The position numbers were made by a program, and so were the translations under genes. Positions 21,199 to 35,200 of a DNA stretch of 64,000 nt are shown one piece after another. The stretch is from Psettodes erumei (Eukaryota > Chordata > Actinopteri > Pleuronectiformes > Psettodidae): assembly GCA_016785225.1 (NCBI GenBank), contig JAFBJZ010000422.1:5014001-5078000 (forward strand). The letters are read 5' to 3'. The notes beneath the pieces were generated by a model. That model saw only the letters and a list, made by a program, of their open reading frames with translations. It was not told the origin of the DNA and did no database searches. How positions within the stretch are numbered: the first letter of the stretch is position 1; each line of letters begins with the position of its first letter.

Positions 21199-22775
21199 CA
21201 GTGAATGCATTATCATGTGGCAGTATGGTGGTATGATGAGGTGTTTAGCTCTGTAATCTCTAAAAAAAAATAGGTTTGCTTATTAATCACATCCCAAACC
21301 CTTCACATAATATTCCATAACCTAACTAACAATTTTAGATATTTTCTTGACAGCACTGAGTGTTTTGAAATTTCTTTTAAGTTAAGGAAACAGCCACTTC
21401 CTGGTTTAAAAAGAAACAACAAAAAAACAACCAACCAAATCAAGCCAAACCTACAGAAAAACATTACCTCCTTGCCAGAGGTAATAAAAATAAAGTACTT
21501 TAATGGACATTAGTCTGGGAATCTACAGCTTTACACTGTAGTCACTTTGCTGCAGTGTCATTGTTTTGTTTTACCACCAGGCCATTCACTTAATTGCCCC
21601 AGAGGCTATGCATCCGTTGCTCCTCCTTTCTGTCAAACTGAAACTCAATACTCAGCAATTAATTCCCCCAGCAATAGAATGAAATTATTTTAATCTTTTA
21701 TTTATTTAATTGTTGCACTTAATCTCAATTTGGGTTTTCTGTTTTATAAAATCATTCTACATTATCTTCAACGATAGGATAGGCTCTTGACACGAGGAGC
21801 ACTTTACTGACTGAAATGCAGTTGTCCAAGCCCTTGTTTGACCTTAATTCATTTTATATTTAAATCAGTTACGCTTTTTGTATTATTTACTTGCACTATG
21901 ACTCATTAAGTATCTGATTATTGTTAAGTTTTTCTGAATTTATGCAGGGTCCTCTCTCCATTTTCTCAATAGCACATTTGGAATTGTTCTCTATTAATAC
22001 TGAGGCCTTTATTATGTATACATGGTTTAAATGCAAAGTCAAGGCCCTGTGTGTATTAAATTCTTTACACATATTTGAAATTCAGCCCTTGCACAATAAT
22101 TTCATGATGTCAAACAGCTGTCCTGTAGAGATTATAGGGCTGCCGTGACTTCATGTTGGTGGGACATGATTTAATCCAGAGGATGATTGGGGATGGCATT
22201 TTTCAAATGTCGAAAGGGGTGAGAAGTGCAAAGCTGCCAGCTGGCTTATCTGTAGTTTGTCCCTGTACTATAGCGTCACACTATCAGGGGTATAGATTTC
22301 ATTTCATGGGTTTGTGCAGGGAGGTGGGGGGTGGGGGGTGTACCTCCTCCTGCTGCTGTTGGTGAAACAATAGAGAACATCGGAGAAACCGCACCTTTGT
22401 TTGAGGTGTAATTGCACAGAGGCTCAGATAAAAGTAGCACTGTTTTCCTATTCACTGAAGAGGCTGAACTGGAGGTGAGGTCACTGAGAATCCATCAATG
22501 CTTTGAGATCCTTGACCACAGTATGGTATACACCTACAGCAGAGCACATGTTTTTATGTTCCTTCATAATGTTATTGACAACCTGCCATGCTTTTTGAGT
22601 TATTTCCAGGATGTTCTCAAGAAGTACATTCTCGCATCTTCAAATCTTTGATGTTGGGGTTTGACAGTTAAACTTGCAGTCCCAACATTTGTCAGTGTGC
22701 AGTTCTGCAGAGCCTTGGATTGTGTTCAGTAACAACATTTTTTTAACATTCACTGCTTACTGTATAGTAGTAACA

Positions 22776-22872
22776 GATAGATAAACTGTTTCGATAGTCA
22801 GTTTTTCATTTCAATTATTTTTCGAGAATCTCCTTACTAATCAATAATATAATTATCGTCACTTGCAGCCTT
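22776..22872. repeat. Fragment of the dispersed ATTAATCGAT family
   Basis: The fragment contains CTAATCAATAATATAATTAT and ends CACTTGCAGCC, the family's typical end next to its GCTGCAA motif. It is diverged from the copies at 9.17 and 18.26 kb. Confidence 0.5.
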
Positions 22873-25087
22873 GATGCTAATGATATACCTTTTTATTTAT
22901 TGAATGTGTAAATAGGCTAATGTTTGCTGACACATCTGCAATAATATGTCTTGCAACTTGCCATGCTGCACCACCCCGAACTCTGCACCCTTACTTTCCA
23001 TCCTGCTCGATAAAGGGTGCTCTGCTTCCTGTGTTGTCACTGGACTGACACATTTCTCTGATTTGAGGCAGTAAATAAGCTCCACATATTATTGTTATTG
23101 TGAGTCGGTGGACTGTATACAAAGTGCCAGCTCAACATGAAATACTGTGGCTATAATTGTGAAAGTGCCTCTTGAGAAGCAGCATTTCCTCAGAAAATGG
23201 CCTCCACGGGGAGAAGTGTCGAGCAATCTGAACTCCCAAGAGGCCCCCCTCAGGGTCCACAGGGGTAAAGGCCAGTGAAGGATTGGTGAATAGTGCAGTC
23301 ATTATTGTCCAGCTGCTCCCCCCTCACACTGAATTGCTCAGGGACATGAAAGCATCTTCTACAGCGCAGCTGCTGGCAACTGTAACAAGATTTTGTACAC
23401 ACACTCCCTACATGCTCACATGCACCTGTAAACTCATGCACACGTGTGTATTACTGTAGGCACACCGAGTCTTCTTCCAGTCAGAAACAAATGGGGGGGT
23501 TGTGCATGTGCATTCATGCAAACACACCCAGATATACAGATATGCATGGACACAAACAGATCACAGACAGAAAAACAGATGTCTGCAGACATACGCCTAC
23601 ATGCTTCACACACGTACTCATGAGAACACGGACGTGAGCAGACAAACGTGAACGTACTGGTACATCTGGACGGGTATATCTGCATCCAGATATGCAACAC
23701 TGTTGTCAACTCATGGAGACACTTGTCACAGATCACAAGGTTTTGCCTTACAATCATTTGCCTGTGCACGTGAGGAAATAGGTCAGTCCATTAACGGAGA
23801 GAGGGAGGTAAAAACGCATTAACCCAAGAGAAATCTACTTTGTACGTACTTAGTACAGGTTTACACTGACTAAAAACCATACTGAGTCAGCAAGCCACCG
23901 GGATTACAGGCACCGAGACAGACACATATGTAGCCACAATTTTGAGTCTCTCTAAAAAATGTATGCGTCAAAACATCCTGAATAGGCTGAAGACAATTTT
24001 AGCTGTCATTTCTACCACCATCTTTGCATATGCTGTAGAGACATGGTTCTCTGTCTCAAAGCATATTTCAGTCATGCTGTATTTTTATGTTTTAAGTAAA
24101 ATGTCAGGACCGTTTACCTGAAAACAGACATTCTAATAAGAGAATTCACACCAGCATCAATTTGTTTTGCTTCAGCTGAAAACTTGGATTGAACAGTTCA
24201 ATCCAACAGTACCCCGTCGCTCCTGCTGGTTTAATCATCACCATCACTCTTTGCCAAGGTACATTTTTGGTTCACAGCTCATACTGTATTCTAATAGTGA
24301 ACAGGGTTTGTTTGTGATTGCGGTGAGTATTAATCATGCTTATCATTGGAAGTGAAATCATGTTGTTGCTGCTAACTTGGTGAGGCAAGCGGCGAGAAAA
24401 TTAAGTTGACATATGTCACAAGCTCAGGCTGCTCTTTGTTGCAGTGTTTACAGCAATTAGTGGGAGGAATCAATTTCAATTCTTCCTTGCAACCACAAGA
24501 TATGGGAAGAAAACATAGGAACTGAACGGAGTCTGAAAATACGAGCAGTGCTATGTTTCAGGTAAAATGATCCAGTGGTAAATGGCAAGAGGTTTCAACA
24601 CCCCAGAGCAACGTTTGATTGTTGCTATTGATCGTGTTAGATTCAAAGCCAGCATTGGGTAGAAACTGCGGTGAATGGAGGGGCAAGTGAGATGGGGTGA
24701 ATTAATCCAAGAGATAGTCCCTGACACACACACAGGTTATAGAGAAATACAAGGCACGTTAGAAGAGAATGAAGCAAAGAAGGTAGCAGTGGATAACATC
24801 CTGTTTCTTCTATTGTTTTGTGTTGCAGGATATTTTACCTGCCCATTTCATGAGGCAGTTCCTCCACCTTAAGCTGATAATCTAAATGAGCAGGGAGCCA
24901 TCTTTGCTTCAAAGCTACATTAGATGTTTACCTCAAAGGAGGCCATCGTCAAACCTAAACTCTAAATCCACAATATTTCTGGGAATACCATTAAAGCCAG
25001 CACAGGTTGTTGTCATAAATATCTGAAAATAGACACATTAGATATTGTGCCTGAGGAGACAGATATCTGAGTCTACTTTGACTTTGA

Positions 25088-25220
25088 TTTTATTTATTTA
25101 CTTACTTTTCTTTTCTTTTCCCTTTTTTTTTTTTTTTTTTAATTCTTTTTTTTCTCTCTCTTTTTAAAAAATATTATTAGTTATTATTATTTTTTTTTTT
25201 TCTTCACTTGGGGGGGGGGG
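25088..25220. repeat. Pyrimidine-rich low-complexity tract
   Basis: Long T runs with C interruptions, then AT-rich sequence, another T run and a G run (GGGGGGGGGG). Strand asymmetry is extreme. It adjoins the retroposon-like tail at 25205-25347. Confidence 0.85.
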
Positions 25221-25347
25221 ATTGTGAAATTGCAAAAATGTAAAACTAAAAATGTGAGCTTTTCCTATTTCATGTGGGATTTTTCCCTTGACTGTATTAT
25301 ACTGTTGTTGCTCAATAAACAAAGTAAAAAAAATAAATAAATAAATA
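25205..25347 (+). repeat. Possible retroposon 3' tail
   Basis: The segment ends with CTCAATAAACAAAG followed by an A-rich (AAAT)n tract, the layout expected for the 3' end of a retroposed element with its own polyadenylation signal. No reverse transcriptase sequence is present and the family cannot be named. Confidence 0.4.
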
Positions 25348-27397
25348 TCTGAAAATCCCACACCTAAAGTACAGTTACTTTCGAAACCTTCTAACACGCA
25401 CAGTTGCTGTTTTATTTAATAAAGAATGTGATTCCAAACCCCAGCTGATAAAGGTGACAATTGAATTAGAAATAATTCATTATCTCTTGTACTTGTTATT
25501 CACGTTTGCAAGTACTGCAGGTTACAGCTTCTCTACTGGCTGCTGTGTTTTCCACTTAAAATGTCAAAGGCAGTGTTCTTCATATTAACACTGATCAGAA
25601 AGTAATTATATGCTTATTTGTTCTCATTGGTTTCTGGTGTTTCTGGTTCTTTTTTAAAGCTACACTCAGTTGGCTGTACATTGGGTGCACATGGCTTATA
25701 CTGATGTTACAAAAAATGCAATAGTTCTGACATAAATCCTCTTTACTATGAATACAAGGTTTGTGTTGAAATTGTTTTATAGAGGTACCTATATTCAACT
25801 GTATTATTATTTTGGAGGATGTAGGTTGATCGTACAGAAAGGTGTTTCTGGTATTTAGCCAGCCATCATTAATGGACATTGATGAGGTGGACAGTATAAT
25901 AGAAACGGCTACATCCTCCAAAATGATCATAAAATTTAATCAAAAGTGCATTAGTTTCAGCATTAGTTGGAACTAAATAGCCAACCGAGTGCAGATTGGA
26001 TTACACAACCATCTGGGTACAGAGTAGTTTATTCCTGAAGTAAGTGCACAAAATTAAGCATTTTTTTCCACCACATTTCAGCATATGGGAAAAAAAGAAA
26101 CTGTCTCCAAGAAAATAGAAGTTGATATTATCAACAGAAAGTGAGCAAGAAACAACACGGCCATTTTTCTAACCATCATAAAATAACCAGGACATGTTTT
26201 TATTGAACATACCTCCAAAACTGCAAATTTTAGAGTTTGTACAAAAATATTCACTGACATTTGTTTCACTACACTATCCAATTGTGGCAACCGAAGCCTT
26301 AACTTGTTTCCACCACAACACATAGTTGTATGTAAAGAATTTTAAGACAATGCTGAAAAGAAGTTTTGAAGAAATATGGTTACACTTCCACTGCCAGCAA
26401 AATACCTGTTTCATCAAGGATGATGTTTGTGATGAAGCTTGTGACGTAGCTTTATAATGCAACATGACCATGGGGGCGCGTTCGGCTTTAAATGTACAGT
26501 ATGTCAGTCAACTGTCACTTCTGATTAACATTCTTAAGTATTTTGAATAGGAATTGAATTGTTGATTGCCTGTCACTTAGGCAGCCATTCATAAACACTT
26601 AATATTACTGAGTTTGTATGTAGTCAAACATACACATTTATGAATTACAAATAGCTGCTTCCTTGTGTTTTGTAATTCAGGGTGTAATCAGCCATTATCA
26701 CTGCCAGCAAGTTGTTCTCCATGGAAGGGCATTATTAGCAAAGATGAGTTGTGACAAACAGTAAAACTGGAGAGAGTGTAACGTCATACTTATGAATTTG
26801 ATTTTCATCAAGCATGAATGTTTAAATCAAATTCTTTCTTGTTTACATATTTCACAAGCTCCATGAGGATCTCTTTGGGCAATTTTTAATCTTCATGCAC
26901 ACTGTAGTTATAATTGGAGTGACAAAATTTCATGGGAGTGAACCTTCAGTTTGATAAATTGTGGCATGGGTCATCAGCGATAAGAGATGACTCTAAACCA
27001 TGTTTGTTTCTTCCAGAACACTGCACACTGAAAATGAAAATGCATCACTCATGGAGTGATGAGTCTGGTATAAATCAGCTTAGCAGATCATATTCTGAGC
27101 ATTGGGCTCCATCACAGCAACCTGTCTCTCATCCTACATTTGTAGTATAATGAGCACCGTTCCTCCCTATAATGCTACATTTTGGAAGTCACTGCTCTGG
27201 CTGATTTCCCCCATGTTTACTAAGGACTCTTCTAGGATCATAGCTCTTAGTCTCAGACAACATGGATCCACATGACTAATTTTTCTTCCTGAGCAGAGAT
27301 TGATAACTTTCATATTATAATCTTCTTTAGTGTTTGTTTTTCCTGCTTTTACTCCAAAGTGCTGTTTACTTTTGAGACTGAAAAATGTTCCCCTCAG

Positions 27398-27525
27398 CCA
27401 GGGAGGTTATGTTTTCAGCATTGCTGAATTGATTTGCAGCAAACTTGGTGGAGGGTGGAACATTAGTCAGGGAAGAACCCTTTCAATTTTGGTGCATGTC
27501 TGGTTAAAGGGGCACATCCAGTATT
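27398..27525 (+). repeat. Dispersed repeat fragment
   Basis: The phrases GGGAGGTTATGTTTTCAGC, AAACTTGGTGGAGGGTGG, AGGGAAGAACCCTTTCAATT and AAAGGGGCACATCCAG follow the order of a widespread fish repeat. This is a single diverged fragment. Confidence 0.65.
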
Positions 27526-28029
27526 TTATTGTCACTTTCCTTAACACTGTGACATAAGGTATAAGCATGCTAACCTGGCTGCAGCTGTCTGACTTTGTGA
27601 GGTTTAGAGTAGACGTGTCACAAGTCGTTGTCAGGTAGCATGTACAGTATTTATGCAATAGCATTTTGTAATTTCTTTTGAAATTTGTTTCTATGGGCCT
27701 TAAAGGGCTTTGTAGGTGGTCAAGGAAAGCAAGCTGTAACTGGAATGAAGCAGCTGGTGGGATTTTAGTAAGACATGATTTTGAGGGCACAATTTGCTGG
27801 AATATGCTGTAAATCCTGTTACATTCTGTTCACTTTGAATCGTACACTCCAGAGTACTGCTGCTGTAGGCCGCGTGAGTGTTAGGTTAGGTAAACATGTA
27901 TTCATTCGTCTCACATCTATCTCCTCATGTGAAGTAACAGGGTGTTCATTTCAACACAACCAAACGGAGCATTTGTCGTTTAGGGAGGGAAAAAAATTGA
28001 ATGATGCTGATGCGAAAACATAATGATCT

Positions 28030-29116
28030 GAGAACTTTTATTTGCAGCACTTCTGGTCCTGCTCAGAATTCAGTTGCACGCTTCCATAACAGAAAATACT
28101 GAATAATTCATAACTGTCTAATCTCAAACAGGTTCCGCACCGGTGGTGGCGACGCTCAATACGTCAGAACCATTCACCTCCTTCTCTGGCACAAAAAACT
28201 CCCTGCCTGGCGAGCAATGTTCATGTACACAGTGAGAAATGAAAGGGCATTACGTTCACAAACACATGGCACAGTAGCTTTAGGTTAAGACGTAACTGCT
28301 TTTCTGGTTATTCCCTTTCAAGTCCAAGAAATTGTCTTTGCAGATAAAGACCGAGGGCTTGTGTTTTCCATGAATAGCCACCGTAGCTTAAGCGATAACA
28401 AATAAAATGAAGCGAGAGAGTTTGTCAAAGAGCAACAGTTCGATGGAGAGGACAATTATGTCAAAGTTGACCTTGCTTATACTCTGGTTTGCTGCATCTC
28501 CCCTACATGGTGCTGCTGGATATTTAAGAAACAGGGCCTTTATCCAGGATGTCTGAGGAAAATGTAGCTCTGTTGTCTCTCTGTCACTTCACTGTTCCAT
28601 TATTCTTTAGAAATAATGGTCCTAGTTCAGTCACTTGAGGAGAGTGGTGTCAAAGCCCCATACACTCCCGCAGCTCTCCAGTCACGCTGAGTGCTGACTT
28701 CAGAGCCGACACTCGTTTACTTCAGCCATTTTCTTTTACAGTATTTCAAATGGGAGTTCTGCTGATAATACAAATCTTCACAGGTACTGACACACTTGTC
28801 TTTGCATCATACATATCTGCTTTATATTTCGTAATAACTCTTAGAAATGGATACGTCAGATAGCTGAGAGCTGGGTTAGTCCACAAAAGCGGTACTCTGA
28901 CTTCATTTTACCTGGACTTGATCGCAATGACAATGTACAACTGTACAAATTGACTTCAATCTGCAGAAGGTCTCCAACACTCAAGAGACACAGAAATAGA
29001 AAAACAGAACTGCTGTACATATTTAGACCCTCACACAGCCCAGATTCCTCTGAACTGCACCAGTCCTCCTATCTGCGTGGTAATGGAGGTTCCTCTGCAT
29101 GCTACCCTGCAGTCTT
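28030..29116 (-). other. gfra4: gfra4 probable 3' untranslated region
   Basis: About 1.1 kb follow the stop codon to the first AATAAA on the minus strand. No other gene structure is visible. The extent is inferred from that signal only. Confidence 0.5.
28037..28042 (-). promoter_or_regulatory. Putative gfra4 polyadenylation signal
   Basis: AATAAA on the minus strand lies 1.1 kb past the stop codon. A T-rich stretch follows about 40-50 bases further on, at 27990-27998. It is the first canonical hexamer I find after the stop. Confidence 0.5.
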
Positions 29117-29260
29117 TTAGTGGAAATTGTTTAGCAAATGAAGGAGCAACAGGAGCAGGTTGAAGGCAGCTTGAAGCATTTGGCTGGGAGGTGAAGCAGA
29201 GTTTGGGAGGCTGTTGGATGGCAGTGCAGACTGGCCCACTAGCAGTTCATTTTCCAGGGC
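29117..29260 (-). CDS. gfra4: gfra4 exon 8 (GPI-anchor signal, stop)
   Basis: This 144-nt coding exon begins ALENELLVGQ after a CTCCCAG acceptor. It contains a small-residue region (SNSLPNSASPPS) suitable for GPI attachment, and ends in a hydrophobic tail NLLLLLLHLLNNFH before TAA. No charged cytosolic tail follows, as expected for GPI cleavage. Confidence 0.88.
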   Translation of the reverse strand, partial: ALENELLVGQSALPSNSLPNSASPPSQMLQAAFNLLLLLLHLLNNFH

Positions 29261-32200
29261 CTGGGAGGAGACATAGAAATCAGGTTATGGCCACTCTTTT
29301 GTGTGGATAAACTAGTGAATATGTATGAATATATAGCAAATGGTCCTTTTTGAGTTTTAGTTCACTATCATTACTCTTCATGTCAAGCAGTCTGCAGATA
29401 TCCTGTCTTATGGTTGGTCGTAGGCAAAGACTGAGGCTAGGTTACGGTGGAGGTCAGTGCTTCTTGAATCAGTCCAAAGACCCTCAGACCCTGTATTTTT
29501 GCCCTATGAGATGATTACTGTGTCATGACCCACCCATGTCTGTCTGGTCAAGCTCTTATCTGGCGGGTGTTGTGTGGTGTGTGTGCTCAGCATTCAAGTG
29601 GGCCCACTACACTCTGCATCCACATCCCCATAGTTCTCATTTCATTCAAGCCGCTGTGTCTGTGAACTTTGTTCCACTTTGACAGCCCAAAAAAGATGCT
29701 ACTCCTTCCCCAAAGGATTCATTCAGCAACACTGACAATTAATAGTTTAAAGAATTACCTAGACTCCACCGACTGTATCTCTCATCCTTCTACAAACAAA
29801 GCTTATGCCAGGGAAATTCTGGGATCCTCACACATAAATTTCACACATGGTGGCTAAATGTTGAAAATGACTATCATTGCTGCTTTTTTGAGCAATCTTC
29901 TCATCTGGTGTCAGAGGCGGTTTCACTGCTTGATGTTAGGCTGTGTGAGGCTGATGAAGCAACCCCTGACGATGTCAGAAAGCTGCACACCTGGGTTGGT
30001 ATGATCGTATCCAGGATGTTCCTCATAGTTTCTCTGCTTTCTGGTGGAGAAGTGGCGCTCCCGTTCCCTCTGCTGCTGTGGCTGGGGCTGGCTGTGCTGT
30101 GCTGGCTGACACTCGGCTGCTGGTCCGATTCTCTCCCAAACGTCATGAGAGCATTCCCTGAAATGTGAGACAAAGCAGTGAAAACAATATTGGACCTCAG
30201 TAACATCGTGTTGATATGTTCTCATTGGAGTTCCATTCACGTCTTATTCAATCAAGGCAGGTGCCTTCAGTTCTGAATTGTAAATTTTGCATGAGAGCTT
30301 TTGCTGGACTGGATCTAGTTTGGATTTGGTCAGCAGTAGGGAGAGAAAATAGAAAATAATCAGTATTCTCTTCAAGTACCCAAACTGCACCTGCCTCTCC
30401 ACATCGACCTCATTAACTCATAGAGCATTTGCACTGGCCAAACAACTCTGAGACCTCTCTCTGTATCTTTTCTAGGCAGGGGGCCCGGGGGAAGACTGGC
30501 CAAAGATTCACCTCCCTGCATACACCAAGCAAAGATGTTCACGCTGTGTACAGGTTCAGCGATAGATGTATATACTACACTTGCTGAGATTAGTCATTGG
30601 GACGATTAAATATTTACCCTCCAGGGCAAAGGTCATGAGATGGAAGTTGTTCAGGTTAGAGTTAGCTTACAAGAGAAACATGTAGGACATCTGGATTATG
30701 GCTGATTGTTTCCATTACTGATGCAGTATCATTTATGGCATTCACTACAGATATTCTTCTGGTCCTAAATTTCCCAGTTTACCTTCATCGATCTATAATC
30801 AACAACTCAGTAATATGGTCCCAGTTCATGTAAGTCGACTGCTATGATCCAGACTGAAATATCTCAAAAACTACTGGATTGATTACCATGAAATTTTGTA
30901 CTTGCATCCCCAGATGACAAATTATACTGACTTGTCTTATTGTCTAATTATACTGACTGGTTAATGTCTTAACCGTTGGATAGATTGTCATTGAATATGG
31001 TAAGGACATCATGCCTCCCTCGGGATAGTTTGTTAGGGCTTTGGTGATCCCATTTTTTTCAGCATGTTAGCATTGTCATTATGAGCCTTGTTAGCATGTT
31101 GACAATAACATTCTGATCAGAGCATTAGTGTACCAAAGTACATCCTGACAGCATGGCTGTAGACTTAGTTTTGTTTTTTCCCCTCATGGTTTGCAGATGC
31201 CTGAAAGTGACATGATGGTGCAGTGTCGTTGTGCCGCACGGACTGCAAACCGAGCGCATGCATACTGAAGAGATTCAGTGACAGTTTTAGAATTGCCTCA
31301 GGGAATTTTGTTGATTATATTGTAATTCAGAAGCAGAAATGAAGCGGGAATAGGACAATGCTGCATCTGGTTTAACAGTGTGTTACTGCAAATAGTTTGG
31401 ACAAACATGCAGTAGAATGTGTGTAATACAGCAGAACAGATATATAACACAGTTAGGAATATTGAAAGATGTGAGTGTATATATATATTAATATTTTAAA
31501 GCTGTAGCGAGCTGTATTGTTTTAAGTTGTAGCTCAAACTTTGTTACAGAAATATGTCACATTATGCTCGACTTCGCCTTTCATATCAGGTCTCTATATA
31601 TCTGTTACAAGTTATCAGTGCACATTACCTGTCTTAAGGAGCTTTTTTTGGTTCTCAGCTGTTTGTTTGTTGCAGGATTACATGAAAAGTAATGGAGGGT
31701 TTTTTTGTTTGTTTGTTTTACCAGAAGTAGCATGCAATAAATGTAACTGATTAAAAATAGAAAAATATATTATTTTATTAATATAAATTTATTTAGAAAA
31801 CTGAGACAGTGTCCCCGATTTTTTTTGTTACTTTTACTTTTGTTTTTTATTGTTTTTGTTATATTTTTATGACTCAAATCTTGTCCTATTTCACAATGAT
31901 GAAGAATCCATCACCCCCCCCAACGAAACAGATCATGACAAACCAATAATGACAATCCCTCCATTAGCTTTTGCATAATCCTGTTAACAAACAAGTTTCA
32001 GACTGAGCATGTGGTTATGTAATGTTCAGCCACAGTGAGTGAGTTTTTTACCAGAAACAGGCCTAAATGTAAGGGGAAAAAAACCCAGCAATTGAATTTT
32101 TACACCCCCCTCCAATATAAAAGCAAATGCCTCCATACAAACACCACCCCCTACCGCCAAATCCCTGAGTCAGTTGATTCTAGTGCATCGTGGACAGAGT

Positions 32201-35200
32201 GACACTCACGCAGGCAGATGTTGTTGGTGAAGGACCCCAGGAAATTATGGCATTCGTCTCTCTGGCTCCCGCTGGCTGAGCAGGAGCACCATGGGGCCAC
32301 GCTGGACGTGGAGTTGTCAACATAGTTGGGTGTTATTGTACTTCCTGCAGAGAGACCGCATCAGGCCTCAGTCAGCATTAAATATTCATTCTCCTTTGAG
32401 TTGTTACACTGCTTTCATAGTGCTTTACTTTTTAAACATTAATGGACACTGCACTTCCTATATGCTGACCTGATGCAAAGGGAGGCTAACTTTCTTGTAT
32501 TGCTGGTAAGGCTGGTTGTGCACTGACTCATGATATGATAAGATATAGAGATACTGAGAAATACCCAAATTCTAGGTTCTGTTTTTGGTCTTTGATGTTA
32601 CAATTTTCTTTATTGTTGCTGTCCTTTTCTCAGTGTAGTGGAGGTGGGCTTTCAAGTGCTTTAATAAATACAAGACAGGAAGGAAAATGCCAAGTGTGTG
32701 TTTGTGCTGAGGGTCTTCAAGTGCATTACATTACATTAGTGTCTCTGCGGTGTGTTGAAAAGAAGTGGCTGTTGTTTCACTTTTACTGGACTGTTATAAG
32801 ACCAAAATAAAGGCACCTTGCAAGAGTCTTTGTTTTTACATAATGCTTTTCTATCTTAAACCTTATTGAACTTTTGGCTTTTTGTTTAGAACTGGAAGTT
32901 TCATTTCATTCTCCCACTCACTCCTAACCTCCTCTGTATTAATTAATTTGCCCTCTAGCTACTGTAGCTTTCACTCATTCCTGTCTATTTGTCACTACAC
33001 AACTTTGGCACTCAGCTTCTTCCTCATACTGTCTCTTTCTCTCTCCACCTGTTCATTTCATGTAATTCTTTTCCCTCTCCTTTACACGTTTTCTGTCTGT
33101 GTGTCACCTCTACGGTGTGCACCCACCGATGAGCCCTGTGTAGGCGAGGAGACAGGCCCCGTAGTTCCCCTGCCTGCAGCCGTTGGCAGTTGTTTTGGAG
33201 GGTTCACAGTCGTACTGAAACTGTGCCAGGCGAGACCTGCGGAAAGAGCGGGCACTGCTTAGCACAAACATGATAGATCCCTGCACTGTTTTATGTAAAA
33301 AAGTTTACTGGCAATTCTTTTTTTATGCATCCCTTCTACTATAACTCAGTCATTTAATTAAGAGTTTGGCCCTCTGACATGAAGAAATATTGTGGCTGTG
33401 GTGAAGACTGAAAGCAGTGGACTGTAATGTGAAAGTGATAGAAAGAGTAATATATTTCATCCCCCAGACCTGGGATCATTAGTAAAGCCCTCTGAGTGTA
33501 ATGGGGCTGTGAAAAATAATGGCCATGACCAGAGATAGCAATGAGCGATGACTCTGATTCATCTGGCTCTTTATCTGTGCTAAATATTTAATGTGTTATT
33601 CCAACAGGCTCTCTGGGGTGTTCTAACCAATGGTGGTAGAAAGCTTTAGGGTAAAACAGCAGGCCATTTTGTTGATTGAATGGCTGTTTATTTGGTTTCA
33701 AAGAGCCGTAATACTGAGCAGCGTTGACCAAAATATGTACTGTGAGGACATCTAAAATCTATACCCAACGATACTTGAATGAAAGTGAGGATAATGTAAT
33801 GAAACACTGGCTTTGTCAATTTCGGATACCATGAGAAAAGGCCTGGATCACTAAGCACCACAAACTTGGGGTTTATGATCAAAGCAGTATGTACTTATAC
33901 CCATGTGAGACCATGGCTAAGTGAGAAATAAATTTAATATCTGTCACAGACAGATGTGACAGATGAGATGACATTGAAATACTGAAATTAAATGGAAACC
34001 CATTAAAAGCTTATATTTAGTTCAGTTCTAACCTGCAGATGTAGTCAGCTTTGCAGATCCTCATCTGTGTGAGGCAGTTGGGTTTTTCCGGGCTTTCATA
34101 AGAGCAGCTTGGTACAATGGTCTGCCTTCGACGCTCCGCGCAGGCTGTGCCCGTACAGGGGCAGAAGAGCAGCTCGTGTGTGTAATCAGCGGGAACGCGG
34201 TCAAAGAACCTGCGCAGAGCCTTATTGCATTTAGGCCGGTTGCACAGGCCCGACTTGGCAGTGAGTTTGATACAAGCTGAGACATATTCTGTGCGGAGCT
34301 TCTGGCACAAGTCGTCCACATTGCAGGCCTTGGCTGCATCAAGGCAGCGATTCACAGTTGTCATGCCAACATCAGAGTCTGTGGATAGAAGTCAGGTCAG
34401 AGACAAGTGCAGATGTAAGTAGAAATAGCAAAAGATAAACACTCGTTTTTGTTTATGTGAATAACGGCGTATGCAACGTGTGGAATGTAGTTTATTTATT
34501 CAGCATACTGATATAATCTGTTCTTGTTCGAGTTTCAAAAGTTCAGATAGGCAGTATGGAATTAAAGTTCAGTTTCAAGGTGGAGGCGCCTGTAAATAAA
34601 CAATGGACGCTCATTTTCTGAGGACCAGAAAAACAAAATTAGTATTAGGAGAGCAGTTGTTGCTGTTCCACTGTTAGGAAAATGGCACAGTTGCTCAAAA
34701 TGAAAATAAGGATTTAAGTTATCCCCCAAAGGAAACCTCAACTTCTTGCTATGTTTACACTTTTTCTATACCTATGCTTTTGAAAATCACATGTAACAAC
34801 CAAATGGCTTTTATCAAATCAGAGTATAATCTAAGGAGGTTTCAATGTGGCAGCTGTCTGAAAGCCTCTAATCTGTGGCCGACAACCTTAAAGGTCTGTT
34901 GCTCGAGCTTGTTATCACCACTCATGAGATTATTTTGATCACCGTAGTTTGCATTTGATGTCACAGATGAGTCTTTTCTCGATGTCCGTGTGATTGAATC
35001 GTCTTCCAACATTACTGATGGCTGTGTTATTGAATGAGTGATTGAGAGCGGGAGAATACTGCTGCCATCACAGATTGAGGAGTAGTATAGAAGGAGATGA
35101 GTGTGAGAGAAAGTAATGCACGTGCTGATTCAAATAGGATCCAGGAAATGCATCAAATGCTCAGTCACCTCCACCAGTGTCTGGGTCTGCCCAATAGTAT

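Larger units (their letters stand above)
13901..28030. other. Intergenic region between slc4a11 and gfra4
   Basis: About 14 kb without a supportable exon; the open frames here are short, AT-rich and lack recognised motifs. The stretch holds interspersed elements (15.80-16.69, 18.26-18.45, 20.56, 22.78, 25.1-25.35 and 27.40 kb), a perfect hairpin at 17.96 kb, G-runs at 21.18 and 22.32 kb, and a CA-rich segment at about 23.39-23.64 kb. In human 20p13 the two genes are separated by other genes that I do not find here. Confidence 0.6.

Noticed and set aside
32882..33262. Plus-strand 126-codon frame
   Set aside because: It runs antisense over gfra4 exon 5; its hydrophobic, Ser-rich start is chance in pyrimidine-rich sequence.
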